DNA from: Clostridia bacterium
GTDB lineage: Bacteria; Bacillota; Clostridia; Saccharofermentanales; UBA5734
Direction: 5' to 3'
DNA length: 57,466 bases
Assembly: GCA_009928985.1 (NCBI GenBank)
Contig: SABL01000003.1
Span: 1 to 57,466 of the forward strand
Part shown: piece by piece, positions 37,142-47,269 of the stretch
Position numbering within the stretch: position 1 is the first letter of the stretch
Layout of the letters: each line of letters starts with the position of its first letter
The notes under the pieces: model-generated
What the model saw: the letters and a program-made list of their open reading frames with translations, nothing else
Database searches by the model: none
What the model was told of the DNA's origin: nothing
Made by a program: the position numbers and the translations under genes

Positions 37142-37603
37142 TTATTGCAGGCTGTGATATGGCTCTATACTGACGATCTGCCGTTTAGGGTGATCGATCT
37201 GCAGCGGGATGAAGGAGAAATGCTGGCCGGTCTTGCGCAGGCAAAAACGCTCCAGATCGAGAAAACCATCATACAAATCGCGATGGACGGGGATGGCCCG
37301 CATCGAGCGCATCACGCCGGCGATGAAAAAAGAAAGGGGCCAGGCCAGGGTGGCTGCCAGAACTTTGGGTATTTTTAGACGCTGGGTGAAGGTATAATGG
37401 TAGTACTGGTCAAAACAGGCTCGCTGGCTGAAAGGGATAGCGCCAGCGATTGGCCGCCCTGCTGATGGAAAAAAGTGCTCCGGTCCGTTTCTGTGCCATG
37501 TAGCCACGATCCCCCTATGAGTTGATTTTACCGTTATTCGAGCTCGAACGGTACCATTCCTTGATAAGACGATCAAGAACCGCAGTGACCCGCTCAGCGA
37601 CAA
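37142..37603 (-). CDS. Hypothetical protein, possibly a degraded acyltransferase-like fragment
   Basis: Open frame of 153 aa; MRSMRAIPVHRD weakly resembles PlsC-like proteins, but neither HX4D nor PEG motif is present. Confidence 0.25.
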   Translation of the reverse strand: MSLSGSLRFLIVLSRNGTVRARITVKSTHRGIVATWHRNGPEHFFPSAGRPIAGAIPFSQRACFDQYYHYTFTQRLKIPKVLAATLAWPLSFFIAGVMRSMRAIPVHRDLYDGFLDLERFCLRKTGQHFSFIPLQIDHPKRQIVSIEPYHSLQ

Positions 37604-37642
37604 ACCTGCATTCGAACAGTCAGGAAAGGGAGAAACGTTTCA

Positions 37643-38176
37643 ATGGATTTGATCCTGCTCCGCCATGGTGAAGCCGAAGATGCAGCCGATCCAACCGACG
37701 ATGCTGCTCGCCGATTGACCGACGACGGCAAAAAGAAGTTGGCCCGTTCTTTGCCCCAGCTGAACTTGCTGCTGGACGAAAAGAAAAAGCTGGTCGTCTG
37801 GACCAGTCCTCTGGTCCGGGCCCGGGAAACAGCCGAAATCCTCATGAACAGTCTGGATACAGGCGAAAGGGTTATGCCGGCTGATTTGCCTCAGCACGAG
37901 TTCATCGCCTTGGGAGACTGGTCCAGTTTCATCCAGACAGCCAAGACGCTCGATCCTTCGACCAGCCTGGTCCTGGTCGGGCACGAACCGCATTGGGGCA
38001 ATTGGAGCCAGCGACTCTGCAACTGCCTGCTGCCCTTCAAAAAAGGTGCCGCCGCCTGTTTCGATTTCGACCCTTTCTCCTGGGACCCGCTTGGCAATGG
38101 CCAGGCTATTTGGAAAGGCCAGGGCCAGTTGCAATGGTTTGTCCAGCCCAGGATCCTGAAGAAAATGCGCCCGTGA
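37643..38176 (+). CDS. Histidine phosphatase (SixA-like)
   Basis: MDLILLRHGEAEDA, TSPLVRARETAEIL, LVLVGHEPHWGNW. Confidence 0.9.
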   Translation: MDLILLRHGEAEDAADPTDDAARRLTDDGKKKLARSLPQLNLLLDEKKKLVVWTSPLVRARETAEILMNSLDTGERVMPADLPQHEFIALGDWSSFIQTAKTLDPSTSLVLVGHEPHWGNWSQRLCNCLLPFKKGAAACFDFDPFSWDPLGNGQAIWKGQGQLQWFVQPRILKKMRP

Positions 38177-38193
38177 AGTCCTGAGCGTGGGAG

Positions 38194-38601
38194 GTGAACA
38201 CCATGGATGAAAATCTGGAAAGCAATACACTGGCCAAGGCACTGGCCCAGATCCAGGATCAAAATGAGAGGCAGCTGGACTTGATGAAAAAGCAGCTCCT
38301 GCTGTATCGCTTGGTGGCTTTGCTTCTGGTGGCGGTGGTGATGGTTCTTGTGCTTGGCCTGGGAACAACCTATGTCCGGATCAATCGCACGATCGAGCAC
38401 GTCGAGACCGTGACGGCAGATCTGGCCAGGGCGGACTGGACCGGCATGGTCGAGAACATCAACACCCTGGTCGAATCGAGCCAGGAAAGCCTGGGCCAGG
38501 CCACAGCCAAAATCGACAGCATCGACATCGAGACACTGAATCAGTCCATCCAGGACCTCAGCACCGTGATCGGTCCGATTGCCCGCCTGTTCGGCGGCTA
38601 A
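38194..38601 (+). CDS. Single-TM hypothetical protein
   Basis: Central TM (LVALLLVAVVMVLVLGLGTTYVRI) then a coiled-coil-like region. Confidence 0.6.
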   Translation: MNTMDENLESNTLAKALAQIQDQNERQLDLMKKQLLLYRLVALLLVAVVMVLVLGLGTTYVRINRTIEHVETVTADLARADWTGMVENINTLVESSQESLGQATAKIDSIDIETLNQSIQDLSTVIGPIARLFGG

Positions 38602-38616
38602 ATGGAGGCATCACGT

Positions 38617-39426
38617 ATGGAACTCAAACTTGCTGCCGTCCAGATGAAAGTCACGGATGACAAGGAGCAGAATATCCGGACAGCTGCCCGGGCCATCGCA
38701 CGCCTTGCCAGGCAGGGTGCCGACCTGGTCGTCCTGCCGGAGATGTTCCTGTGCCCCTACCAGACAGATGTGTTCCATACCTATGCCGAACCAGCCGACG
38801 GACCTTCAGTCCATCAGCTATCCAGCCTGGCTGCCCGGCACCAGGTCTGGCTCGTGGCCGGCTCGATTCCCGAGCGCGATGCGGCCGGTCTTGTCTACAA
38901 CACCTCGATTGTGTTTGACCGCATGGGCCAACCCGTCGCCTATCACCGCAAGGCGCATCTTTTTGACATCGACATCAAGGGCGGACAGTATTTCAAAGAG
39001 TCCGACACCCTCACACCCGGCCAGTCTGCCACGACCTTTGAGACTGAGTTTGGCCGGATCGGTTTATGCATCTGCTATGATTTCCGTTTTCCTGAACTGG
39101 CGCGCCGGATGGCCCTCGATGGGGCGAAACTGATCCTGGTCCCCGGCGCATTCAACCAGACGACCGGTCCGGCTCATTGGGAGGTGTTATTCAGAAGCCG
39201 GGCGATCGATAACCAGGTTTACACCTTGGGCTGTGCCCCGGCCCGCAATCCCGACGCTTCGTACCAGTCCTGGGGTCACTCCATCCTGGCTGGACCCTGG
39301 GGCAATATCATCCGTCAGCTGGGCCAGACGCCCGGCAGCTTTCTTGTGCCCATCGACCTTGGCCTTGTAGACAAGGTCCGCCGCGAATTGCCGCTGCTTT
39401 TGCACCGACGACCGGAAATTTATTAA
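38617..39426 (+). CDS. Carbon-nitrogen hydrolase (omega-amidase/nitrilase-like)
   Basis: VVLPEMFLCPY, YHRKAHLFDID, GLCICYDFRFPEL (Glu-Lys-Cys triad). Confidence 0.92.
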   Translation: MELKLAAVQMKVTDDKEQNIRTAARAIARLARQGADLVVLPEMFLCPYQTDVFHTYAEPADGPSVHQLSSLAARHQVWLVAGSIPERDAAGLVYNTSIVFDRMGQPVAYHRKAHLFDIDIKGGQYFKESDTLTPGQSATTFETEFGRIGLCICYDFRFPELARRMALDGAKLILVPGAFNQTTGPAHWEVLFRSRAIDNQVYTLGCAPARNPDASYQSWGHSILAGPWGNIIRQLGQTPGSFLVPIDLGLVDKVRRELPLLLHRRPEIY

Positions 39427-39707
39427 ATAGTGACTGATTAGATCGGCCGAACAGGTTATCGAAAACGATTCCGAACGCTTTGGAGCCGCGTTTTTGTAAA
39501 CGTTTGCCCTTGTTTATGGAGGAAATCGATAACGTTTGCGGATATGAGCAACTTTTTGTTATGTAAAATGACAAAATGCGCAAAAATGACCCTGCCAGTC
39601 TCTTTATTTGCATAAAAAAGTATGCTTAAATGGGTGTTATTGGAACATAGGTTACCAAAAGCGGGACTTTTTCCCCCGCTTGGAAAACAGAGGAGGTCAG
39701 CTTATTC

Positions 39708-40196
39708 ATGTGCACAAATGAATTACTGCACGAGAAGTTCGTCGAACTAGATGCGTTCATCGATGGACTCGAAGAAAAAGAAGGCTCGTTGATCACAGTT
39801 TTGCACAAGACTCAGGAGATTTTCGGATACCTGCCGAAGGAAATCCAGCTCCACGTTGCGCGCAAACTCGACATCCCAGCCGCCAAGGTCAACGGCGTTG
39901 TCACGTTCTATTCCTATTTCACGGAAACGCCACGTGGTGAATACGTCATCAACGTTTGCATGGGCACTGCCTGCTTCGTCCGCGGAGCCGAGGAAATCCT
40001 CAAAGATCTCCAGGACAAGCTCAAAATCAAGTCCGGTGAAACGACCCCGGACGGCAAATTCACTCTCGACGCTCTGCGCTGCGTCGGTGCCTGCGGCCTG
40101 GCCCCCGTCGTCATGGTCAATGGCAAGGTCTATGGCCGTGTCAAGCTCGAACAAGTCGACCACATCCTCAACGAATACAAGGGCGAGGAAGCCTGA
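39708..40196 (+). CDS. hndA: NADP/NAD-reducing [FeFe]-hydrogenase subunit HndA (NuoE-like)
   Basis: KTQEIFGYLPKEIQLHVARKLDIPAAKVNGVVTFYSYF, VCMGTACFVRGAEEIL, CVGACGLAPVVMVNGKVYG. Confidence 0.92.
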   Translation: MCTNELLHEKFVELDAFIDGLEEKEGSLITVLHKTQEIFGYLPKEIQLHVARKLDIPAAKVNGVVTFYSYFTETPRGEYVINVCMGTACFVRGAEEILKDLQDKLKIKSGETTPDGKFTLDALRCVGACGLAPVVMVNGKVYGRVKLEQVDHILNEYKGEEA

Positions 40197-40226
40197 CCTT
40201 AACGCAAAGGAGAAAGGTTTGATACT

Positions 40227-40613
40227 ATGGCCAAGATGAAATCCTTGGAAGAACTCAAGGCAATCAAAGAACAGCTCAAGACCAACATGAACGTCCGCAA
40301 TGAAAACGAAGGTGTTACCAAAGTCATTATCGGCATGGCAACCTGCGGCATCGCTGCCGGTGCCCGTGAAACCTTCAACGCCATGGCCAGCAAGGCTTCC
40401 GAGCTCGGACTCGAGAACATCAAGTTCGTCACCGCCGGTTGTATGGGTTCCTGCTACGCCGAACCGACGGTTGAAATCCAGATCCCTGGACAGGCCTCTA
40501 TCCTCTATGGCTATGTTTCCGCCGACAAGGGTGTCGAAATCGTCGAAAAACACCTCAAAAATGGCGAACTCGTCGAAAACCTGATCATCGGCCAGCCTTT
40601 TGAAAAGGCCTGA
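40227..40613 (+). CDS. hndB: [2Fe-2S] thioredoxin-like ferredoxin subunit HndB
   Basis: IIGMATCGIAAGARETFNAM, VTAGCMGSCYAEPTVEI. Confidence 0.88.
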   Translation: MAKMKSLEELKAIKEQLKTNMNVRNENEGVTKVIIGMATCGIAAGARETFNAMASKASELGLENIKFVTAGCMGSCYAEPTVEIQIPGQASILYGYVSADKGVEIVEKHLKNGELVENLIIGQPFEKA

Positions 40614-40654
40614 GCGGCGACTTACCAGTCCGAAATCTTTTGGGAGGAATGCGA

Positions 40655-42448
40655 ATGAGCAAGTTTAGAATGCACGTGCTGGTTTGCGGTGGCACAGGCT
40701 GTGTCTCGTCAGACAGCATGAAGATTGTCGAGAATTTCAAAAAACAGATCAAGGCCGCCGGATTGGCCGAGGAAGTCCAGGTCGTTGCGACCGGTTGCTT
40801 CGGTTTCTGCGAAAAAGGCCCGATCGTCAAGATCCACCCGGATAATATCCTCTATGTCGAAGTCAAGCCGGAAGACACCCAGGAGATTGTCAACGAACAC
40901 TGCATCAAAGGCCGTACCGTTGACCGTCTGCTGTATGTCGAACCGACCTTCGAACAGCGCATCAGCGAACACAAAGACATGCCCTTCTACAAGAAACAGC
41001 TCCGCGTCGCGCTCCGCAACTGCGGCGCCATCGATCCGGAGAACATTGAAGAATACATCGCTGCCGATGGCTACCAGGCCCTGGGCAAGATCCTGACCGA
41101 CATGACCCCGGCCCAGGTTGTCGATACCGTCAAGCTGAGCGGTCTGCGGGGCAGAGGCGGCGGTGGCTTCCCCACCGGCATGAAATGGGATTTTGCCAGC
41201 CGTTATGCCGCGGACCAGAAATACGTCATTTGCAATGCTGACGAAGGTGATCCGGGCGCGTTCATGGACCGCTCCATCCTCGAAGGCGACCCGCACAGCG
41301 TTCTCGAAGCCATGGCCATCGCCGGCTATGCCATCGGAGCCACCAAGGGCTATATTTACATCCGTGCGGAATATCCTCTGGCCATCAAGCGCCTCGATAT
41401 CGCCATCAAGCAGGCGTATGACTACGGCCTCCTCGGCAAAGACCTGTTTGATTCCGGTTTCGACTTTGACATCCAGCTGCGCTTTGGCGCTGGTGCCTTT
41501 GTCTGCGGCGAAGAAACCTCGCTGATCAAATCGATCGAAGGCCTGCGCGGTGAGCCGACCAACAAGCCGCCGTTCCCAGCCGAAAAAGGCTTGTGGCAGA
41601 AGCCGACCATCGTCAACAATGTCGAGACGCTGGCCAATGTCCCGGTCATCTTCCTCAAGGGCGCCGAGTGGTTCTCCTCCGTCGGTACTGCCAAGAGCAA
41701 GGGTACCAAGGTTTTCGCCCTCGCCGGCAAGGTCAACAACGTCGGTCTGGTTGAAGTCCCGATGGGCATGACCCTCAGGGAAATCATCTATGACATCGGC
41801 GGCGGCATCAAGGGCGGCAAGCAGTTCAAGGCCGTCCAGACCGGCGGTCCTTCCGGTGGCTGTATCACCGCTGCCAACCTCGACACCCCGATTGACTATG
41901 ACAACCTGATCGCCATCGGCTCCATGATGGGCTCCGGCGGCATGATCGTCATGGACGAAGACGACTGCATGGTCAACATCGCCAAGTTCTACCTCGAGTT
42001 CACCATGGAAGAATCCTGTGGCAAATGCACCGCCTGCCGCATCGGCAACAAGCGCCTGCACGAAATGCTGACCCGCATCACCGAAGGCAAAGCCACCCCG
42101 GACTGCATCGAGGAACTCAAGGAACTCTCCGTGATCATCAAGGACACCGCCCTGTGCGGCCTCGGCCAGACCTCGCCGAACCCGGTTCTGTCCACGATCA
42201 ACCACTTCATCGATGAGTACAAGGCCCACGTCTTCGAAAAACGCTGCCCGGCTGGTGTCTGCCAGGCACTGTCGGTCTACACCATCATCGAAGACAAGTG
42301 CATCGGCTGCACCGCCTGCGCCCGTGCCTGCCCAGTCAAGTGCATCTCCGGCTCTGTCAAGAAGCCGCATGTCATTGACCAGAGCAAGTGCATCAAGTGC
42401 GGTGCCTGCCTCAAAGCCTGCGCCTTCAGCGCTGTCGACAAGAAATAA
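40655..42448 (+). CDS. hndC: Hydrogenase subunit HndC (NuoF-like, NAD(P)H/FMN-binding)
   Basis: LRGRGGGGFPTGMKWDF, VICNADEGDPGAFMDRSILEGDPH, ESCGKCTACRIGNKRL, C-terminal 2[4Fe-4S]. Confidence 0.94.
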   Translation: MSKFRMHVLVCGGTGCVSSDSMKIVENFKKQIKAAGLAEEVQVVATGCFGFCEKGPIVKIHPDNILYVEVKPEDTQEIVNEHCIKGRTVDRLLYVEPTFEQRISEHKDMPFYKKQLRVALRNCGAIDPENIEEYIAADGYQALGKILTDMTPAQVVDTVKLSGLRGRGGGGFPTGMKWDFASRYAADQKYVICNADEGDPGAFMDRSILEGDPHSVLEAMAIAGYAIGATKGYIYIRAEYPLAIKRLDIAIKQAYDYGLLGKDLFDSGFDFDIQLRFGAGAFVCGEETSLIKSIEGLRGEPTNKPPFPAEKGLWQKPTIVNNVETLANVPVIFLKGAEWFSSVGTAKSKGTKVFALAGKVNNVGLVEVPMGMTLREIIYDIGGGIKGGKQFKAVQTGGPSGGCITAANLDTPIDYDNLIAIGSMMGSGGMIVMDEDDCMVNIAKFYLEFTMEESCGKCTACRIGNKRLHEMLTRITEGKATPDCIEELKELSVIIKDTALCGLGQTSPNPVLSTINHFIDEYKAHVFEKRCPAGVCQALSVYTIIEDKCIGCTACARACPVKCISGSVKKPHVIDQSKCIKCGACLKACAFSAVDKK

Positions 42449-42468
42449 GGAGGTCTGAAGTTAAGCTT

Positions 42469-44214
42469 ATGCGCGAAATAAAAATCAAAATCAATGACGT
42501 CGAGCTGACTGTACCGGATACCATGACGGTTCTGGAAGCAGCCAAGCAAGTCAACGTCAAGATCCCGACCCTCTGCCACCTGAACCTTCACGATCTCAAG
42601 GCCGTTAACCAGGCCGCTTCCTGCCGCGTCTGCATGGTCGAAATCGATGGCCGCCGCAACCTCGCCCCCGCCTGTGCCACTTACGTCACTGAGGGCATGA
42701 ACATCAAGACGACCACCCCGCGGGTTGTCAAGGCCCGCCGGACCATGGTCGAGCTCCTGTTGTCCGACCATCCGAAGGAATGCCTTAACTGCGAGAAGAA
42801 CCAGTCCTGCGACCTGCAGAAGCTCGCCTCCGACCTCGGCGTGCGTGGCCAGATCCGTTATGAAGGCGCCATGTCCACCTATACGGATGACGCCTCCAGT
42901 TTCGCCATCTACCGCGATCTCGACAAGTGCATCCTCTGCCGCCGCTGCGAAACCATGTGCAACACCGTCCAGACCTGTGGCATCCTGTCCGCTGTCGGCC
43001 GCGGTTTTGACACCGTCGTCGCTCCGGCCTTCAATCTGCCGATGATCGACACCATGTGCACCTTCTGCGGCCAATGCGTTGCCGTCTGCCCGACTGGCGC
43101 CCTGACCGAGATGAATGACATCCGCAATGTCTGGAACTCCCTCAACGATCCTGACAAGTACGTCATCGTCCAGACCGCCCCGGCCGTTCGCGTCGCCCTC
43201 GGCGAAGAATTCGGCATGGAACCCGGCACGATCGTCACGGGCAAAATGGCTGCCGCCCTGCGCCGCCTCGGTTTCAACAATGTCTTTGACACCGACTTCG
43301 CCGCTGACTTGACCATCATCGAGGAAGCCTCCGAGTTCATTCACCGCCTGCAGCATGGTGGCACCCTGCCGATCCTGACCAGCTGCTGCCCGGCCTGGGT
43401 CAAGTTCTTCGAACACCAGTTCCCGGATCTGCTGGACATTCCTTCGTCCTGCAAATCCCCGCACGAAATGTTCGGTGCCGTCGCCAAGACTTACTACGCC
43501 AACAAGATGGGCATCGATCCAGCAAAAATGGTCGTCGTCTCGATCATGCCTTGCCTCTCCAAGAAAAACGAAGCTGCTCGTCCCGAGCTGTCCGGCGAAT
43601 CCTTCAAGAACGTCGACTATGTCCTCTCCACCCGTGAGCTGGCGATGATGATCAAGGAAACCGGCATCGACTTCGTCTCCCTGCCGGACGAAGACTTCGA
43701 CCATCCGCTCGGCGAATCCACCGGTGCTGGTGTCATCTTTGGCGCCACCGGCGGCGTTATCGAGGCTGCTGTCCGTACCGCCTATGAATGGCTGACTGGC
43801 GAAACCCTCGAATTCGTTGATTTCCACGCTCTCCGCGGCCTCCAGGGCATCCGCGAGGCCACCATCGACATCGGCGGGACCGAAGTCAAGATCGGCGTCG
43901 CCCATGGTCTCGGCAATGCGAGAAAACTCCTCGAAGCCATCCGCCGCGGTGAATCCAAATACCACGCCATCGAAATCATGGCCTGCCCCGGCGGCTGCGT
44001 CGGTGGTGGTGGCCAGCCCTTCCACCATGGCGATGACACCATCATCAAGAAACGTACCGAAGCCATCTACCGTGAAGACCAGGGCAAGGCCCGCCGCAAA
44101 TCGCACGAGAACAAAGACGTCATGAAACTCTACGAAGAGTTCCTCGGCGAATTCTACGGCGAAAAAGCCCACGAACTCCTCCACACCCACTACGTCGCCC
44201 GCGAAAAGATCTAA
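42469..44214 (+). CDS. hndD: [FeFe]-hydrogenase catalytic subunit HndD
   Basis: H-cluster motifs TSCCPAW, MPCLSKKNEAARPE, MACPGGCVGGGGQP; N-terminal 2Fe-2S and 4Fe-4S domains. Confidence 0.96.
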   Translation: MREIKIKINDVELTVPDTMTVLEAAKQVNVKIPTLCHLNLHDLKAVNQAASCRVCMVEIDGRRNLAPACATYVTEGMNIKTTTPRVVKARRTMVELLLSDHPKECLNCEKNQSCDLQKLASDLGVRGQIRYEGAMSTYTDDASSFAIYRDLDKCILCRRCETMCNTVQTCGILSAVGRGFDTVVAPAFNLPMIDTMCTFCGQCVAVCPTGALTEMNDIRNVWNSLNDPDKYVIVQTAPAVRVALGEEFGMEPGTIVTGKMAAALRRLGFNNVFDTDFAADLTIIEEASEFIHRLQHGGTLPILTSCCPAWVKFFEHQFPDLLDIPSSCKSPHEMFGAVAKTYYANKMGIDPAKMVVVSIMPCLSKKNEAARPELSGESFKNVDYVLSTRELAMMIKETGIDFVSLPDEDFDHPLGESTGAGVIFGATGGVIEAAVRTAYEWLTGETLEFVDFHALRGLQGIREATIDIGGTEVKIGVAHGLGNARKLLEAIRRGESKYHAIEIMACPGGCVGGGGQPFHHGDDTIIKKRTEAIYREDQGKARRKSHENKDVMKLYEEFLGEFYGEKAHELLHTHYVAREKI

Positions 44215-44260
44215 GTGCATGCCACGAACTAGAGCGAGCACGAAAAACGCTCAAACAAAG

Positions 44261-44292
44261 CCCCGGCGCCATGAACTGGCGCCGGGGTTTTT
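44261..44292 (+). terminator. Rho-independent terminator of the hnd operon
   Basis: CCCCGGCGCC-atgaact-GGCGCCGGGG-TTTTT. Confidence 0.92.
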
Positions 44293-44410
44293 GCTGAGTT
44301 AAAGCGCCACGAATGGCGTACAATGAGTCCGGCGGAGCCGGACACCACTGGGATTGTGCGACAACGCGCAAAGGGTGGCGCGCGGCGCCGAAGGCCCTGA
44401 GCGAGTAACG

Positions 44411-45931
44411 TCAGGAACCTGGCTCCTTGAGCGTCCCGGTTGCCCAGGCTGCGACCTCGGAGAGGGCGGGGTGGATGACCATGGCCTGGTCGATGGCGGC
44501 GGTGGAGTCTGGGGAAAAGGAGAGGTGGGGCCGCAACATGGTCCGACCTGGATCATGGGCCTGGAGTGTGGTTTCGAGCTGGTCGCAGTCTTCGGCCCGG
44601 ACGTGGAGGCCTTGGTTCATCAGGTAAATGAAGGGCTGGATCAGAATGGCAGCCTGGGGTCCGATGATGTGGACGCCTAGGATGGTGCGATCCTTGCTGA
44701 CGACGAGTTTGACGAAGCCGTCGTCTTCATCGCCGGGCAGATAACCCATGGCATAGCCCTTGGCAGTCGAAGAATAATGATTGACCCCGGTGAGCAGCTC
44801 ATACCCGGCCTCGCGGGCCTGCTGCTCAGTCAGGCCGACGTGGGCGATCTGGGGATGGGTGAAAATCGCCCAGGGCACCCGGTCGTAGCAGGCGACCCGT
44901 TCCGGTTTTTCGGGCTCGTAGAGATTGTTGGCCAAGATATAGGCTTCGTAGTTTGCTTTGTGGCGATACTGGAACTTGCCGTTGATATCGCCAACTGCAT
45001 AGATACCGGGCACATTGGTGCGCAGATGTTCGTCAGTCAGGATGTAGCCGCGCTCATCCATTGCCAGGCCGCAACGGTCTGCCTGGAGCCAGTCGCTGTT
45101 GCTGACAAAACCCGTGGCGATAAAAATCTCGTCAGTGGAAAAAATCTCTTCGGCTCCGGTGACTTTGTCGCGCACCGTCACACGCTTCTCACCAGCGACT
45201 TTCTCTGCCCGGACGGGCTCGACACCGGTCCGGACCTGGATCCCGACCCGGCGGAATTCTTTTTCCAGCAGGGCGCTGACTTCCGGCTCCTCATGCTTGG
45301 CCAGGCGCGGATTGTGGTCCATGATCGTGACCTCGGCACCATAAGACGAGAAGATGTGGGCGAATTCGGTACCAACGATGCCGCCACCGATGATCAGGAG
45401 CCGCTTGTAGGGTGCAGCGGGAAACCGATCACCGAAAAAGCTCTCGAAATTGACAAATCCGGTCTCGGATAGCCCTTCGATGGTCGGCTTTTTTGCCCGG
45501 CCACCGACGCCAACCACGATCGTCGCAGACTGCAGGCTGTCTGTGACCTGGCCTTGGGCATCCAGAACCTCGAGCACATAGGGTTTGGTGAACCGGGCAG
45601 TGCCCTGGAAAACGGTCAGGCCCGGCCATGACTGGTAGGCTTCCAGGATCTGGCGGTTTTCCCCGATTTTATCCCACATCCGCTGGCCCAGTTTCTCCCA
45701 GTCGACCTGGGGCGGTGCAATCTCCAGACCGATCTTCTCGCCCCGCTCACATTCTCGAATCGTATCCGCGGGATGGACCAGGATCTTGGACGGGATGCAG
45801 CCACGGTTGAGACACGTGCCGCCAAATTTGTGCCGTTCCACCAGGGCGCACTTTTTACCCTGGGCCAGGGCCGCTTCCAGAACGATCAAGGCAGCACCGC
45901 TGCCGACCACGATCAAATCAAATTCCTGCAT
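44411..45931 (-). CDS. Pyridine nucleotide-disulfide oxidoreductase (dihydrolipoyl dehydrogenase-like)
   Basis: FDLIVVGSGAALIVLEAALAQGKKCALVERHKFGGTCLNRGCIPSKILVH; IYAVGDINGK; dimerisation domain. Confidence 0.88.
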   Translation of the reverse strand: MQEFDLIVVGSGAALIVLEAALAQGKKCALVERHKFGGTCLNRGCIPSKILVHPADTIRECERGEKIGLEIAPPQVDWEKLGQRMWDKIGENRQILEAYQSWPGLTVFQGTARFTKPYVLEVLDAQGQVTDSLQSATIVVGVGGRAKKPTIEGLSETGFVNFESFFGDRFPAAPYKRLLIIGGGIVGTEFAHIFSSYGAEVTIMDHNPRLAKHEEPEVSALLEKEFRRVGIQVRTGVEPVRAEKVAGEKRVTVRDKVTGAEEIFSTDEIFIATGFVSNSDWLQADRCGLAMDERGYILTDEHLRTNVPGIYAVGDINGKFQYRHKANYEAYILANNLYEPEKPERVACYDRVPWAIFTHPQIAHVGLTEQQAREAGYELLTGVNHYSSTAKGYAMGYLPGDEDDGFVKLVVSKDRTILGVHIIGPQAAILIQPFIYLMNQGLHVRAEDCDQLETTLQAHDPGRTMLRPHLSFSPDSTAAIDQAMVIHPALSEVAAWATGTLKEPGS

Positions 45932-45958
45932 GTCAAAACTCCTCAAGAAAAATCTGGT

Positions 45959-46183
45959 TTAGTCAGCCAGTAGCTCGCCTGCCGGCAAGTCCAGGATCCG
46001 GGCCAGATCAAAGAGCCGGTCCATCGGCATGTCGACCTCTCCGCGCTCATAGTGTTCGATCTGGTTGACCGATGCCTCGATCCGCTGAGCCAGCTCAGAC
46101 TGGGAGATCCCTTTGTCGACCCGGGCCTTTTTCAGGCGGAAAGCAGTGGTTGCTGTGATCCATACATTTTCATAGTCAGTCAT
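45959..46183 (-). CDS. XRE-family HTH regulator
   Basis: 74 aa; LKKARVDKGISQSELAQRIEASVNQIEHYERGEVDMPMDRLFDLARIL. Confidence 0.88.
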   Translation of the reverse strand: MTDYENVWITATTAFRLKKARVDKGISQSELAQRIEASVNQIEHYERGEVDMPMDRLFDLARILDLPAGELLAD

Positions 46184-46310
46184 GGGAGACCTCTTTTCTG
46201 AACAGTGAGTCTAGCATGCCTCGTGTCCGCATGCGGTTTCATCAGCTACCAACAAATCCCAGGGCGGCACAGATGGCCTGTACCACAGGAATTTGCCCAG
46301 ACAAGAAAAT

Positions 46311-47228
46311 TCATTCCACCTGTGTGACAGTGCAGCCATTTTCCTGGAGCAGGGAGACCAGTCCCTTGCTGCCCAGGACATGTCCTGCCCCGACTGCAAC
46401 GAAGGCACAGTTCCCCTGGTCGAGCCAGAGAAGGATTTCTGACAGCATTTTCTCATTGCGCCGGGTCCAGTACAAGGCCTGGAAGGCAGGGGCCCGGGAC
46501 TGTTCCAGATCCGCTTGCAGGGACTCGGCCCTGAAATCTCCAGCCAGGATGGCTTCAAAGTGCTCCAACATCTCCTGGCTGGCCTGACCGGGGTCCTGTG
46601 GAATCAGATTCAGAATCACATCGCTGTCCGTCGCAACTAATTCCGTGGCCATGCGTTGTTCAAATTCAATCCCTTCGACCTCTTTGATAGGCTTTCCAAG
46701 CTGGCGAGCCCGATAGGTCCAGTACTGGTCGAGCCCAAACTGCGCCTTCAGACCTGCCTTTTCGGCGATCTGGTTTTCAAAAACAGCGAGAACGGCCAGT
46801 GCATCGAGCGGCTCCAGATTGTCCCAATTGATCTGGTAGGTCGCTGCTAATTGTCGGATTTTATCAACCGTGTCGGGTGAGGCACGATCCAGGAAAGAAC
46901 CCTGGCTGAAAGTGGCCGGCAATGGCTGAGTCAGATCCCGTTCTGTTGCCAGGAAATCACTGCTGGCAAAGGCAGATTCGATTTCCGGACGCAAGGGGTA
47001 GAGGTCGAGGTATCCTTGGTGTGTGATTCCCATCAGGTAGAGGTGGTTGCCTGATTTCTCCACTGAAAAGAACAGCTGCTTGTCTGTTGCCGACGGCTTT
47101 CCCGCGTTGAAGGTCCGGACTGGACGGTAAATAAAATAGGCGACCACGTTGAAAACCAGGAGAACAGACAAGATGATGACCACCCCGGCCAGGGTTTGCC
47201 TATGCTCAGTTTTCCATGAGTTATCCAT
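46311..47228 (-). CDS. TraB/GumN family membrane-anchored protein
   Basis: HLYLMGITHQGYLDLYPL, C-terminal GNCAFVAVGAGHVLGSKGLVSLLQENGCTV. Confidence 0.85.
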   Translation of the reverse strand: MDNSWKTEHRQTLAGVVIILSVLLVFNVVAYFIYRPVRTFNAGKPSATDKQLFFSVEKSGNHLYLMGITHQGYLDLYPLRPEIESAFASSDFLATERDLTQPLPATFSQGSFLDRASPDTVDKIRQLAATYQINWDNLEPLDALAVLAVFENQIAEKAGLKAQFGLDQYWTYRARQLGKPIKEVEGIEFEQRMATELVATDSDVILNLIPQDPGQASQEMLEHFEAILAGDFRAESLQADLEQSRAPAFQALYWTRRNEKMLSEILLWLDQGNCAFVAVGAGHVLGSKGLVSLLQENGCTVTQVE

Positions 47229-47269
47229 TAAAATCCCCACAAAGTCGTTGAGCTCGAACGCAAACTGCA

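Noticed and set aside
37540-37556. GAGCTCGAACGGTACC resembling a SacI-KpnI polylinker
   Set aside because: Does not match a pUC-type polylinker (GAGCTCGGTACC), and the flanks are normal chromosomal sequence.
40709-42370. Long minus-strand ORF (553 aa) opposite hndC
   Set aside because: Shadow ORF of a high-GC coding region; the plus strand encodes an unmistakable NuoF-like protein, and the minus-strand translation is low-complexity Asp/Gly/Ala-rich.
42277-44241. Minus-strand ORF (654 aa) opposite hndD
   Set aside because: Same shadow effect; the plus strand carries all three H-cluster motifs.
44305-44343. Small hairpins (CGCCAcgaaTGGCG, GTCCGGC-gga-GCCGGAC) after the hnd terminator as a possible small RNA
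   Set aside because: Short GC-rich hairpins without a convincing promoter; insufficient for a feature call.
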